From positions 119,696-183,695 of the forward strand of contig CAZPAO010000001.1 in the NCBI GenBank assembly GCA_964584665.1: a DNA stretch of 64,000 nt, read 5' to 3'. Below are positions 17,631 through 28,381 of the stretch, piece by piece. Origin of the DNA: DASUBN01 sp964584665 (GTDB lineage Bacteria; Pseudomonadota; Gammaproteobacteria; Natronospirales; REEB76). The stretch's first letter is position 1, and each line of letters opens with the position of its first letter. A program made the position numbers and the translations under genes. A model generated the notes under the pieces. The model was not told the DNA's origin. It did no database searches and saw nothing but the letters and a program-made list of their open reading frames with translations.

Positions 17631-17936
17631 ATGAGCCAGGATTACCGCCGTTTCCATGATTTCTACCCCTTCTATCTGGGGGAGCACAGCGACCGCGTCT
17701 GCCGGCGCCTGCATTTCATCGGCACCAGCCTGGTGCTGCTGACCTTCCTGGCGCTCTTGGTCACGGGCCGCTGGCAATGGTGGTTCCTGCTCCCGCTGTT
17801 CGGCTACGGCTTCGCCTGGGTGGGGCATTTCTTCTTCGAGAAAAACCGGCCCGCTACCTTCACCCATCCCATCTACAGTTTCATCGGGGATTGGGTCATG
17901 TTCCGCGACATACTTTTCGGGAAAATTCCGTTCTGA
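17631..17936 (+). CDS. Mpo1-like membrane protein (DUF962)
   Basis: 101 aa from the ATG at 17631 with a GGAGG site 10 nt upstream. Conserved histidines of the family are seen: F-H-D-F-Y-P-F-Y-L-x-E-H, R-L-H-F-I-G and W-V-G-H-F-F-F-E-K-N-R-P. Two or three membrane helices. The yeast homologue Mpo1 is an iron dioxygenase in alpha-oxidation of 2-hydroxy fatty acids; the bacterial role is unproven. Confidence 0.85.
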   Translation: MSQDYRRFHDFYPFYLGEHSDRVCRRLHFIGTSLVLLTFLALLVTGRWQWWFLLPLFGYGFAWVGHFFFEKNRPATFTHPIYSFIGDWVMFRDILFGKIPF

Positions 17937-18023
17937 GACTCGCGTCGTCATCCTGACCCATTCCGTTACAATACGCGCCGCCGGAGGGGTCCGGCATCGT
18001 CTTCAAGCAGAGGGCTGCGCGCA

Positions 18024-18629
18024 ATGACTCAGGCCTGGTACGACAACTGGCTGCTGTGGACGGTGCTGGGCGCTGCCACGGCGCTGCTGCTCATCGGCTT
18101 CGGGCTGTGGGTATGGTCGCGCATGACCGCGGTGCACCGCGACGTGACCCGCACCCTGCGCATCATCTCCGACCGCGTGGTGCGGGACGTGGTGGTGCCG
18201 GACGGCGTCGGCGGTTTCGTGCCGGTGGATGCGCTGGTGCTGAGGGACCGCAAGCTCTACGTGCTGGACATCCGCGACGTGGAAGGCGCCGTCTTCGGTT
18301 CCGAGAAGATGGACATCTGGACCGCCATGGGCAAGCGGCGCCGCTATCAGTTCAACAACCCCATCCGTCCCATGCATGACCGGGTGGCGGCGGTGAAGTA
18401 CCTGGTGCCGGGCGTCGAGGTGATGCCGCGTATCTTGTTCACTTCTCGTGGGCACTTCCCCAAGGGGCGTCCCGAAGGCGTGCAGCTCCTGGAGGAGTTC
18501 GCCCAGCCGCTGCTGCGCGCGAAGCCGAAGGCTCCCGTGGAACTGGACTCTCAGATGGACGGGATCTGGCTCAAGGTCTGCGAAGCGGCCAACGTGCCAC
18601 CTGGCAAGGAACGGCCGCTGCCACGCTGA
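18024..18629 (+). CDS. Membrane-anchored NERD-like protein
   Basis: 201 aa. One N-terminal membrane helix (~11-31) followed by a soluble domain (~40-150) whose V-D-A-L-V-L-x-x-R-K-L-Y-V-L-D-I-R-D-V-x-G-A-V-F-G pattern resembles nuclease-related (NERD) domains. The usual catalytic E-x-K is D-I-R here, so nuclease activity is doubtful. The gene has its own terminator. The family call is an inference from the pattern; otherwise unknown. Confidence 0.6.
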   Translation: MTQAWYDNWLLWTVLGAATALLLIGFGLWVWSRMTAVHRDVTRTLRIISDRVVRDVVVPDGVGGFVPVDALVLRDRKLYVLDIRDVEGAVFGSEKMDIWTAMGKRRRYQFNNPIRPMHDRVAAVKYLVPGVEVMPRILFTSRGHFPKGRPEGVQLLEEFAQPLLRAKPKAPVELDSQMDGIWLKVCEAANVPPGKERPLPR

Positions 18630-18640
18630 AAGCTCAAGAA

Positions 18641-18671
18641 GACGCCGTGGCCCTCCACGGCGTCTTTCGTT
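18641..18671. terminator. Bidirectional intrinsic terminator
   Basis: Perfect 10-bp stem GACGCCGTGG/CCACGGCGTC with a 4-nt loop and a T-rich 3' flank on the plus strand, AA-rich 5' flank serving the convergent M20 peptidase gene. Confidence 0.8.
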
Positions 18672-18678
18672 GGGGCGC

Positions 18679-20088
<1,410 letters not shown>

Positions 20089-20134
20089 CGTCGTCTCCAG
20101 GGATGCAGGCTTGGAAAATGGGGGGATGCCGAGT

Positions 20135-20962
20135 TTAACCCAGGCCCCGTTCCGGCGGCAGCTTGAAGAACCGCTCCGCATTGCGGGTGGTCTCTTCTAT
20201 CAATTGCCCGGCGGGTTTGCCTAGGCAAGCCGCGACCACTTCCGCGATATGCGGCAGGTGCATGGGCTCGTTGCGGTTGGAGGTGGGTCGGGGCTTGAGG
20301 TCCCGCGGGATGAGGTAGGGCGCGTCCGTCTCCAGCATCAGCTTGTCCGCGGGGATGAGGCCCACGCATTCACGCAGATGCAGGCCGCGGCGCTCATCGC
20401 AGATCCAGCCGGTGATGCCGATGTGGCAGTCCAGCGCCAGGTAGTCCTTCAGTTGCACCGCATCACCCGTGAAGCAATGGACCACTGCCTTGGAGATACG
20501 TGGGCGCCAGTCGCCGAGTATGCGCATGAAGTCCTCGTGTGCGTCCCGCTGGTGCAGGAACACGGGCTTGCCGCACTCCGCGGCCAGCCCGAGCTGCATC
20601 CCGAACACATCCCGCTGCGTCTCCGGCGGCGAGAAGTTGCGGAAGTAATCCAGGCCGCATTCGCCCGCTGCCACCACCTGGGAATTTTCCAGCAGGTTGC
20701 GCAGTTCGGCAGGTGTGTCGGGAGTGACGTCTTTCGCATGATGCGGATGCACGCCGGCGGTGGCATAGAGGCCGGGATAGGCGCGGCAGAGTTCCAGCGC
20801 CTTGCGGCTGTGCGCCGCGTCGCTGCCGGTGACCACGAAGCGGCCCACACCGGCGCGATGCGCCCGTTCGATGACCTCGGTCCGGTCCGCATCGAAGCTG
20901 TCATGGGTGAGGTTGGCGCCGATGTCCACCAGCCGGGCCGGGGAGGGCATGACATCTGTCAT
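20135..20962 (-). CDS. tatD: TatD-family metal-dependent DNase
   Basis: 275 aa from the ATG at 20962, which has GGAATTCGGA just upstream; a longer frame upstream is unsupported. The N-terminus D-I-G-A-N-L-T matches E. coli TatD rather than YcfH/YjjV, which begin with a His-x-His motif. G-V-H-P-H-H, G-E-C-G-L-D-Y-F-R and the late E-T-D-A-P-Y motif supply metal ligands. Family role: 3'-5' exonuclease in DNA repair and degradation. Confidence 0.92.
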   Translation of the reverse strand: MTDVMPSPARLVDIGANLTHDSFDADRTEVIERAHRAGVGRFVVTGSDAAHSRKALELCRAYPGLYATAGVHPHHAKDVTPDTPAELRNLLENSQVVAAGECGLDYFRNFSPPETQRDVFGMQLGLAAECGKPVFLHQRDAHEDFMRILGDWRPRISKAVVHCFTGDAVQLKDYLALDCHIGITGWICDERRGLHLRECVGLIPADKLMLETDAPYLIPRDLKPRPTSNRNEPMHLPHIAEVVAACLGKPAGQLIEETTRNAERFFKLPPERGLG

Positions 20963-21095
20963 TCCGAATTCCTGATGATTAGGACTGCCGGGACCTGTGA
21001 GGAGCGCCCACAATGGGCGCCATCCGAAGGGATCGCGGCGGCGCAAGTGTAGACTAAATGTCCGCCCGGCAAATATCACGCATTTGGGGAGCCCC

Positions 21096-22340
21096 ATGCC
21101 ACTGGATCGAGACGCCCTGGAAGCCCTGCGCATGGATCGCGGTGCAGACGACGTGGCCATGAAGCGCCGCAGCCGTCCGCTGATCGCCGGCGCCGTGCTG
21201 CTGTCGGTGGCGGTCGCGGGCCTGGTGGCCTGGCTGCTGCTCAAGCCCACCTATATATCAGTGCAGACCGTCGGCGCCCGGGTAGTGCAGGACAACCCTG
21301 CCGCCGGTGCAGGTGCGAGGGTTCTGAACGCCTCCGGCTACGTAGTGCCGCGCCTGCAGGCGGTGGTCTCCTCCAAGGTCACCGGCAAGGTAAGCGAAGT
21401 CCTGATCGAGGAAGGCCTGCATGTGAAGGCCGGCCAGGTGTTGGCGCGCCTCGACGATGCCACGGCACGGGATCAGGTGAACGTGGCCAGGAGCCAGTTC
21501 GCCGCAGCCCAGGCGCTGGCGGCCCAGACCGTGGTGGAGCACGACAACGCGGGGCGCGACCTGGAGCGGACGAAGACGCTCTATGCGCGCCATCTCGTCA
21601 GCCAGTCGGACATGGATGCGTCCACCACCAAGGATGCGAGCCTGGGAGCCTCTCTTGAGAGCGCGCGCCAGCAGGCCGCGGTGGCGGAGAACAACCTGCA
21701 GCTGGACCAGCAGTACCTGGACGACACGGTGATCCGCGCGCCCTTCGCCGGCGTGGTGGTCTCCAAAGATGCCCAGCCGGGCGAGATGATCTCCCCCAAC
21801 TCCGCTGGCGGCGGCAACACCCGCACCGGCATCGCCACCATCGTGGACATGAGTTCGTTGGAGGTGGAGGTGGACGTGAACGAGGCCTACATCGGCCGCG
21901 TGCATGCGGGGCAGAAGGTGGATGCGGTGCTGGATGCCTACCCGGATTGGCACATCCCGTCCCACGTGGTTAGCATCATCCCCACGGCGGACCGGGACAA
22001 GGCCACTGTGAAGGTGAGGGTCGGCTTCGACAAGCTCGACCTGCGCATCCTGCCGCAGATGGCCATCCAGGTCTGGTTCCTGGGCGACGACACCACCGGC
22101 GCTGCGGCGCCTACGGCTCGGGTGCAGGTGCCCCAGGCAGCCGTGCACAAGGACGGCGCCAGCCCCTACGTGTTCATCTACGACGATGGTCGCGTGGAGC
22201 GGCGTGCCGTGAAGCTCGGTGCCGTCACCGGTTCCGACGTGGAGATACTGGCCGGCGTGAGCGGCGACGAGAAGGTGATCCTCACCTCCGACAAACCCCT
22301 GAGTGATGGTGTCCGCGTGCGCGAGACATCCAACCCCTGA
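21096..22340 (+). CDS. MacA-like periplasmic adaptor (HlyD/MFP family)
   Basis: 414 aa from the ATG at 21096 after GGGGAG. Cytoplasmic N-terminus with a basic K-R-R-S-R patch, one membrane anchor (~30-48), then lipoyl-like halves (V-S-S-K-V-T-G-K-V-S-E-V and A-P-F-A-G-V-V-V-S), a helical hairpin (~125-200) and beta-barrel domains. It couples an inner-membrane ABC pump to an outer-membrane channel. First gene of a four-gene operon. No tolC-like gene is in the window. Confidence 0.9.
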   Translation: MPLDRDALEALRMDRGADDVAMKRRSRPLIAGAVLLSVAVAGLVAWLLLKPTYISVQTVGARVVQDNPAAGAGARVLNASGYVVPRLQAVVSSKVTGKVSEVLIEEGLHVKAGQVLARLDDATARDQVNVARSQFAAAQALAAQTVVEHDNAGRDLERTKTLYARHLVSQSDMDASTTKDASLGASLESARQQAAVAENNLQLDQQYLDDTVIRAPFAGVVVSKDAQPGEMISPNSAGGGNTRTGIATIVDMSSLEVEVDVNEAYIGRVHAGQKVDAVLDAYPDWHIPSHVVSIIPTADRDKATVKVRVGFDKLDLRILPQMAIQVWFLGDDTTGAAAPTARVQVPQAAVHKDGASPYVFIYDDGRVERRAVKLGAVTGSDVEILAGVSGDEKVILTSDKPLSDGVRVRETSNP

Positions 22341-22353
22341 TGAGGAGCGAGAC

Positions 22354-23076
22354 ATGAGCAGGCCCAACCCCGTGCAGAAGCCCCAGGCCGGCACCCCTCT
22401 GGTGGAGCTGCATGGCATCCGCAAGGAATACCATCGCGGCAGCGAGACCGTGCACGTGCTGCAGGAACTGAACCTCAGCATCCCGCGCGGAGACTTCCTG
22501 GCGCTGATGGGTCCCTCCGGCTCCGGAAAGACCACGCTGCTGAACCTCCTGGGTGGGATCGACCGGCCCACCGCCGGCAGCCTGGCGGTGGATGGCACCG
22601 ACATCGCCAAGTACAGCGAATCGGATCTCGCCCGCTGGCGCGCCCGCAACGTGGGCTTCGTGTTCCAGCTCTACCATCTGCTGCCCGTACTTTCGGCCGA
22701 GCGCAACGTGGAGCTGCCGCTCCTGCTCACGGGCCTCTCGGCTTCGGAGCGTAAGCGCCGCGTGCAGGCGGCCATGCAGCTCTCCAACATTGCCGATCGT
22801 GCCAAGCACAAGCCCTCCGAACTCTCGGGTGGTCAGGAGCAGCGCGTGGGCATCGCCCGGGCCATCGTCGGCGATCCGCTACTGCTGCTCTGCGACGAGC
22901 CCACCGGAGACTTGGACCGCAAGTCCGGCGATGAGATCCTGGATCTCCTGCAGGCGCTCAACCGGGAGCAGGGCAAGACCATCGTGATGGTCACCCATGA
23001 CCCGCACGCCGCCGCGCGCGCGCGCCGGATCCTCTACATGAACAAGGGCCGGCTCGCGGCGGAGCCCGAGAAGTGA
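22354..23076 (+). CDS. ABC transporter ATPase (MacB/LolD type)
   Basis: 240 aa from the ATG at 22354, 13 nt after the adaptor gene. Walker A G-P-S-G-S-G-K-T-T, signature L-S-G-G-Q, Walker B L-L-L-L-C-D-E-P-T-G-D-L-D. The E-P-T-G-D-L-D form and close pairing with FtsX-type permeases mark the mechanotransmission (type VII) ABC class. The last codons overlap the first permease gene. Confidence 0.93.
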   Translation: MSRPNPVQKPQAGTPLVELHGIRKEYHRGSETVHVLQELNLSIPRGDFLALMGPSGSGKTTLLNLLGGIDRPTAGSLAVDGTDIAKYSESDLARWRARNVGFVFQLYHLLPVLSAERNVELPLLLTGLSASERKRRVQAAMQLSNIADRAKHKPSELSGGQEQRVGIARAIVGDPLLLLCDEPTGDLDRKSGDEILDLLQALNREQGKTIVMVTHDPHAAARARRILYMNKGRLAAEPEK

Positions 23077-24215
23077 AATACCTACCCCTCATCTGGGCCA
23101 ACCTGCTGCGCCGCAAGGTGCGGACGCTGTTCACCCTGCTCTCGGTGTTCATCGCCTTCATGCTGTTCGCGGTGTTGGGCGCCGTGGACCAGGCCTTCAC
23201 CGGCGGCGTGCAGCTGGCGGATGCCAACCGGCTGGTGGTGACGAACAAGGTGGGCCTCATCAATTCGATGCCCATCAACTATGCCGACCGTATCGCCACG
23301 GTGCCCGGCGTCTCCACCATCACCTGGCAGGAGTGGGTGGGAGCTTATTTCCAGGATCCGCGCCAGCCCATCACCGCCTTCGGCGTGGATGAGAACTCGT
23401 TCCTGGACGTCCACGACGACATGCACCTGCTCCCCGAGCAGGCAGAGGCCTGGCGCAAGGACCGGCAGGGCGTGATCATTGGCGAGGGCGTGGCCAAGCG
23501 CTACGGCTGGAAGGCCGGCGACCACATCCCGCTGCGCTCCAACATCTGGCGCGATAAGCAGGGCAAGAGCACCTGGGACGTGACCGTGAGCGGCATCTAC
23601 CACGGTGGCCCGGGCGACGAGCTGCTGATGCACTACAAGTACCTGGACGACTCGCGGGCTTTCCGCAACAACCAGGTTGGCATGTTCATGTTCAAGATCA
23701 GCGACCCGGCGCGGGCCGGCGCCGTCAGCGAGCAGATAGACCAGATGTTCGCCAACTCGGACGCCGAGACCAAGACCTCCACCGAGAAGGCCTTCGTGCA
23801 GGGCTTCGCGGCCATGCTCGGCAACATCGGCAAGATCGTCACCGGCATCGTCACCGCGGTACTGTTCAGCATGTTGCTGGTGATCGCCAACACCATGGCG
23901 CAGTCCATCCGCGAGCGCACGAGCGAACTCGCTGTGCTGAAGGCCCTGGGATTCAGCCGCGGCGGCGTGGCTTCGATGGTGCTGGCGGAATCACTGCTGG
24001 TGACCGTGCTCGGCGGCGCGTTGGGCCTGTCCCTGGGCGCCGGCTTCGCCCACGGCATCGGTTCGAAGCTCCCCTTCGTGCAGGATTTCCGCACCACGCC
24101 GAGCGACATCGCCATCGGCATCGTGCTGATGCTGATGCTGGGCCTGCTTGCCGGTCTCCTGCCCGCCATCCAGGCCATGCGCCTGCAGGTGGCTGCCGCC
24201 CTGAGGAGGGCCTGA
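23073..24215 (+). CDS. FtsX/MacB-type ABC permease 1
   Basis: 380 aa: one N-terminal membrane helix (~15-38), a large periplasmic domain (~40-255), then three helices (~260-375). This topology is that of MacB/LolCE-type permeases without a fused ATPase. It overlaps the ATPase gene by 4 nt and is 1 nt from permease 2. It probably forms a heterodimer with permease 2. Confidence 0.92.
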   Translation: MKYLPLIWANLLRRKVRTLFTLLSVFIAFMLFAVLGAVDQAFTGGVQLADANRLVVTNKVGLINSMPINYADRIATVPGVSTITWQEWVGAYFQDPRQPITAFGVDENSFLDVHDDMHLLPEQAEAWRKDRQGVIIGEGVAKRYGWKAGDHIPLRSNIWRDKQGKSTWDVTVSGIYHGGPGDELLMHYKYLDDSRAFRNNQVGMFMFKISDPARAGAVSEQIDQMFANSDAETKTSTEKAFVQGFAAMLGNIGKIVTGIVTAVLFSMLLVIANTMAQSIRERTSELAVLKALGFSRGGVASMVLAESLLVTVLGGALGLSLGAGFAHGIGSKLPFVQDFRTTPSDIAIGIVLMLMLGLLAGLLPAIQAMRLQVAAALRRA

Positions 24216-24216
24216 C

Positions 24217-25401
24217 ATGATCCGTTGGATATACCAGTTATATACGGTATGCCTGCTCAACCTGGGCAACCTCAAGAGCCGCCTGGACTCGTCCCTGGTG
24301 GCGGTGATCGGGTTCACCGGCGTCATCATGGTGTTCGTGGCGGTGTTCGCCATACGTGATGGTTTCGATGCGACCCTGCGCGAGTCCGGTTCGCCGGACG
24401 TGGCGGTGGTGCTGCGTGGCGGGGCCGGGGCGGAAGTGAACAGCGTGCTCGGCGTCAACGACGCCAAGCTGGTGGCGGAAGCCCCGGGCATCAAGACCAA
24501 CGCCGGTGGCGCGCTGGCATCCAGCGAGCTGCTGGTCCAGCTCAGCATGCCAAAACTCGACAGCGGCACCGACGCCAATGTTCCGTTCCGCGGCGTGGAT
24601 GGAGTCGCCTTCCTGGTGCATGACCGGGTGCGCATGGTGGAAGGGCGCGGCTTCCAGCCGGGCCTGAACGAAGTGGTGGTGGGCCTGCGCGCGTCCCACG
24701 AGTACCGGGGCCTGAAGCTCGGCGACACCATCCATTCCGGCCCTTACCAATGGAAGGTGGTGGGCCTGTTCGACGACGGCGGCGTGTACTCCTCCGAAGT
24801 GTGGGGGGACCTCACCGTCATGCAGGCGGCCTACAAGCGCGGCAGCTCCGTGGAGTCGGTGTACGTGAAGCTGGATTCGCCCGGGGCCTTCCAGCAGTTC
24901 AAGGACTACCTCACCACCAACCCGCAGCTCACCGTGAGCGTGGACCGGGAGACGGACTTCTATGCCGAGCAGTCCAAGGCCATGAACAGTTTCATCACCT
25001 ATGCCGGCGCCTTCATCGCCTTCCTCATGGGCATCGGCGCCATCTTCGGCGCGGTCAATACCATGTACAACTCGGTGTCGAGCCGCGCCGGCGAGATCGC
25101 GACTCTGCGGGCGCTCGGATTCGGCCGTTCGCCGGTGCTGCTCTCGGTGCTGGTGGAGGGGATGCTGCTGGGTCTGGTAGGCGGCGTGGTCGGCGGCATC
25201 TTGGCTTATCTGATGTTCAACGGCATCGAGACCAGCACCATGGGCTCAAACTTCGCTCAGGTGGCGTTCTCGTTCCGGGTGACGCCGGGACTGCTGGTGC
25301 GCGGCGCCATCTACGCCTTGCTGATGGGCCTGCTCGGGGGGCTATTGCCGGCGCTCCGGGCGGTGCGGATGCCCATCGCTTCGAGCTTGAGACAGTTGTA
25401 G
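24217..25401 (+). CDS. FtsX/MacB-type ABC permease 2
   Basis: 394 aa with the same four-helix topology and a periplasmic domain of ~220 residues. The C-terminal helices contain E-I-A-T-L-R-A-L-G-F, the coupling-helix motif seen also in permease 1 (E-L-A-V-L-K-A-L-G-F). Last gene of the adaptor-ATPase-permease-permease operon. Substrate unknown: macrolide/peptide export, lipid or lipoprotein handling are all possible. Confidence 0.92.
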   Translation: MIRWIYQLYTVCLLNLGNLKSRLDSSLVAVIGFTGVIMVFVAVFAIRDGFDATLRESGSPDVAVVLRGGAGAEVNSVLGVNDAKLVAEAPGIKTNAGGALASSELLVQLSMPKLDSGTDANVPFRGVDGVAFLVHDRVRMVEGRGFQPGLNEVVVGLRASHEYRGLKLGDTIHSGPYQWKVVGLFDDGGVYSSEVWGDLTVMQAAYKRGSSVESVYVKLDSPGAFQQFKDYLTTNPQLTVSVDRETDFYAEQSKAMNSFITYAGAFIAFLMGIGAIFGAVNTMYNSVSSRAGEIATLRALGFGRSPVLLSVLVEGMLLGLVGGVVGGILAYLMFNGIETSTMGSNFAQVAFSFRVTPGLLVRGAIYALLMGLLGGLLPALRAVRMPIASSLRQL

Positions 25402-25404
25402 AAA

Positions 25405-26169
25405 TCATTCCGGCAGCGGACGCTGCCGGTAGAAGAGACTGAGCTGGGTATAAAGCTCCGGCGAGAAGTTGCGCAGACGCCGCGGCGCCTCGAAGAAGGT
25501 CTCGCTGGCCACGGCGAAGAACTCTCCCGGGCTCTCCAATCCATAGGGGTCGAGGGGCGGCGGATAGCCGGCCTCGACCCGCTGTTCCAACTGCCGGTAA
25601 GCACCGCCCATCACCTGGACCCAGGCGCGGCGGTTCATGCGCGCGTGCAGGGGCGGGAATCCGTTGGCGTCTCCGTTCAGCATGTCGAGCTTGTGGGCCA
25701 TCTCGTGTATCACCACGTTGTGGCCTTGCCCGTCGCCAGCGCGGGCTACCGCTTCCCACGCGAGGATCACCGGCCCCTGGGACCAGGCTTCTCCCGAGAG
25801 GGGCGTGTGGTGGCTATGCACCACACCGGCTGCATCCACATGCTCCCGCTCCGGCACGAAAGTGTCGGGGTAGATGACCATGGAATGCCATTCCCGGTAC
25901 CAATTCAGCCCGAGCTTCAGGATCGGCAGGCAGGCGAGGGTGGCCAGCAGGGCACGCATGCCTCCATCGAGTTCCAGGCCCTGCACCGGCTCGATGCTCT
26001 TGTCATGCAGCAGCAAGGTCGCGAGCACCCGCAAGCGCGCCTGGTCGGAGGCATCCAGGCGCCGCATGGCCGGGGATCGGGACAGGGCCGAGCGCCAGTC
26101 GGCTTCGGCGATGGGCTGGCGCTTGAGGATGCGGCGTTCGCGCCAGCGGTCGAGGAAGGAGAACATCAC
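25405..26169 (-). CDS. mtfA: MtfA-like zinc peptidase (M90)
   Basis: 254 aa. Zinc motif H-E-M-A-H-K-L-D near residue 153 and the downstream ligand Glu in A-S-E-T-F-F-E, with the family's W-Y-R-E-W and P-G-E-F-F-A-V-A-S-E blocks. E. coli MtfA binds the glucose repressor Mlc and is an aminopeptidase; there is no evidence here of an Mlc partner. Converges on the ABC operon with a 3-nt gap, so the operon has no obvious terminator. Confidence 0.9.
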   Translation of the reverse strand: MMFSFLDRWRERRILKRQPIAEADWRSALSRSPAMRRLDASDQARLRVLATLLLHDKSIEPVQGLELDGGMRALLATLACLPILKLGLNWYREWHSMVIYPDTFVPEREHVDAAGVVHSHHTPLSGEAWSQGPVILAWEAVARAGDGQGHNVVIHEMAHKLDMLNGDANGFPPLHARMNRRAWVQVMGGAYRQLEQRVEAGYPPPLDPYGLESPGEFFAVASETFFEAPRRLRNFSPELYTQLSLFYRQRPLPE

Positions 26170-26210
26170 GGGGATATGGGGTCGACGTGCCTCAAGGGAA
26201 GGGGCGTCGC

Positions 26211-27233
26211 CTACTCATTCTTCCACTTGAAGCCGAAGGAGCCGAGTCCCAGGAACAAGGCGCTCATGCAGGCCATGGACAGGAGCTGCGGCCACACATC
26301 AGTGATCCCAGCGCCGTCCAGCATGATCTTGCGCGCGCCGATGAGCATCTGGGTGAGGGGGAAGATGCTGGAGAAATCCTGTATCCACCAGGGCGCGCCT
26401 TCCAGCGAGAACCAGACTCCGGACAGGAACATCATGGGCCAGGAGGCGAGGTTGAGCAGCCCGCCGGCGAACTCCTCGCTGGCGACACGGGCAGCCACCA
26501 GGAGGCCGAGCGAGATCATGCACACCGCCCCCAGCACCGCATCCAGCAGCAACAGCGCGTAGCTGCCTGCCATGTAGAAGCCGATCAGGAGGTGCGTGCC
26601 GATGAACACGATGAGCGTGATGCTCATGATGAGCAGGAGACGCGAGGTCACCTGGGCCGCGATGAACTCGAAAGCCTTGAGCGGCGTTGCGTTGAGACGC
26701 TTCAGGAAGCCGTTCTTGCGGTAGCGCACGATCACGTAGCCCACGCCGAACAGGCAGGAGAACATCATGTTCATGCCCAGCACGCCCGGTATCAGCCAGT
26801 CCACGTAGTTGATGGCACGGCCGCTCACGGTCGCGCGGCTGTAGCGCACGTCGGTCTCGCCCGCCAGTATCTTCTCCAGCATGTAGCCCTTGGGCGAGGT
26901 CTCGTTGATCCAATAGCGCGGCGCCTTCTGGTCACGCAGGTCCAGCAGCATGTCTATCTGGTTGTGGGCGACCTTGGACTGGGTCTGCTCCGCATCCGTG
27001 ACCTCGTAGAAATCCACGTAGCGGGTCTTGAGGAAAGCCTGGTCTATCTGCGCGATGGGGACGCCTCCGTCCAGCACCGCCACCTTGAAGAGCGGCTTCT
27101 CGCCGCCTGAGAAGATGAACCACATGCCGATGACGATGAGCACCGGCAGCACGATGTTCCAGCCGAGGGCAGCCCGGTCCCGCAGGAACTCGAGGTTGCG
27201 GGCTTTCAGCACCGCCAGGAAGCGCCGCGTCAT
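26211..27233 (-). CDS. ABC-2 type transporter permease
   Basis: 340 aa: one N-terminal helix, a ~130-residue extracytoplasmic domain, then five helices in the C-terminal half, as in YhhJ/DrrB-like ABC-2 exporters. Start overlaps the ATPase gene (4 nt). Together they form a two-gene exporter; substrate unknown (drug, lipid or polymer). A membrane-fusion partner is not adjacent. Confidence 0.9.
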   Translation of the reverse strand: MTRRFLAVLKARNLEFLRDRAALGWNIVLPVLIVIGMWFIFSGGEKPLFKVAVLDGGVPIAQIDQAFLKTRYVDFYEVTDAEQTQSKVAHNQIDMLLDLRDQKAPRYWINETSPKGYMLEKILAGETDVRYSRATVSGRAINYVDWLIPGVLGMNMMFSCLFGVGYVIVRYRKNGFLKRLNATPLKAFEFIAAQVTSRLLLIMSITLIVFIGTHLLIGFYMAGSYALLLLDAVLGAVCMISLGLLVAARVASEEFAGGLLNLASWPMMFLSGVWFSLEGAPWWIQDFSSIFPLTQMLIGARKIMLDGAGITDVWPQLLSMACMSALFLGLGSFGFKWKNE

Positions 27234-28114
27234 GCCCGTAGCTCCTTGCCGGTGAGTTCCAGGAACAGGTCCTCGAGGGTGCGGGCGCGGATCTGCAATC
27301 TACCCAGGGACACCTTCTTCTCGATGAGTTTCTGCAGGGCGCCGTCCACGTCGGCGGTGGGGATCTCCACGTTCTCGCCCACGTCATGCACCTCCAACCC
27401 GAGTTCGGCGGCGCTGCTGCGGAAGTCCTCTTTCGGCAGTTGCAGGATCACGTCATGGAAGTGCTTCGCGAGCAGGGTGTTGGGTGGCCCCTCGGCGATG
27501 ATGTGGCCGTGGTCCATGATGGCGATGCGGTCGCAGAGCAGGAAGGCCTCTTCCATGTAATGGGTGGTGAGGATCACGGTCTTGTTGCGGGCCTTGATGG
27601 CGCGGATCAGGTCCCAGAAGTTGCGGCGCGCCTGGGGATCGAGTCCGGTGGTGGGCTCGTCCAGGAACAGTACTTCCGGGTCGTTGACCAACGCGAGGGC
27701 CAACAGCAGCCGCTGACGCTGTCCGCCTGAGAGCTTGCGCGCATCCCGGTCGGCGTATTCCTGCAGGGTGCACATCTGCACGAGCTCATCCACGTCCAGG
27801 CCGCGGCTGTAGAAGCTACGGAAGAGTTTCAGGGTCTCCCGCACCGTGAGGAAGTCCTGCAGCGCCGTGGATTGGAACTGGATGCCCACCTCCTGGCGGA
27901 AATGCGCGTCCACGGGCTTGCCCTGGTACAGCACCTCTCCGGCGCTGGGCTGGGTGATGCCTTCCATCATCTCCACGGTGGTGGTCTTGCCGGCGCCGTT
28001 CGGTCCCAGCAGGCCGAAGCATTCACCGGCCTGGACGGCGAAACGGATGCCGTCCACGGCGGTGACGCCGGGATAGCGCTTCACGAGGTCGCGGACTTCG
28101 AGGATGGCGGGCAT
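27230..28114 (-). CDS. ABC-2 type transporter ATPase
   Basis: 294 aa from the ATG at 28114. Walker A G-P-N-G-A-G-K-T-T, signature L-S-G-G-Q-R-Q-R, Walker B E-V-L-F-L-D-E-P-T-T-G-L-D. The C-terminal ~70 residues form a regulatory tail as in NatA/DrrA-type exporters. Cognate permease overlaps downstream. Confidence 0.93.
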   Translation of the reverse strand: MPAILEVRDLVKRYPGVTAVDGIRFAVQAGECFGLLGPNGAGKTTTVEMMEGITQPSAGEVLYQGKPVDAHFRQEVGIQFQSTALQDFLTVRETLKLFRSFYSRGLDVDELVQMCTLQEYADRDARKLSGGQRQRLLLALALVNDPEVLFLDEPTTGLDPQARRNFWDLIRAIKARNKTVILTTHYMEEAFLLCDRIAIMDHGHIIAEGPPNTLLAKHFHDVILQLPKEDFRSSAAELGLEVHDVGENVEIPTADVDGALQKLIEKKVSLGRLQIRARTLEDLFLELTGKELRA

Positions 28115-28381
28115 GGGTGGGCCGTGGCGGGGGCAGGGCGGCATTATCAGCAGGCCCGTAGGACCGTGTCGAGTGACAGGCGTCACGCCGTGGGGCTTCC
28201 CGCTTGCACCGAGCCCGGGTTTGGTGCATTTTTAGGCAATGGTGGGGGTATCCCATTGAAACCCCTCGTAAATCTCCTTTAAGAAAATCACATAAGCGGC
28301 TGCCCTAAATGGCTTTTTGGCCTGCCCGTCGGGACCCGGCGCCGCTACAATGAAGTACAGCAGGATGAAGGGGTCCATACA

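Noticed and set aside
28237..28258. GGGGGTATCCC/CAATGG...CCATTG upstream of the vWA-FHA gene as another TAGGG-N6-CCCTA site
   Set aside because: Spacing is 5 rather than 6 and the flanking TA bases are missing; kept only as a plain inverted repeat.
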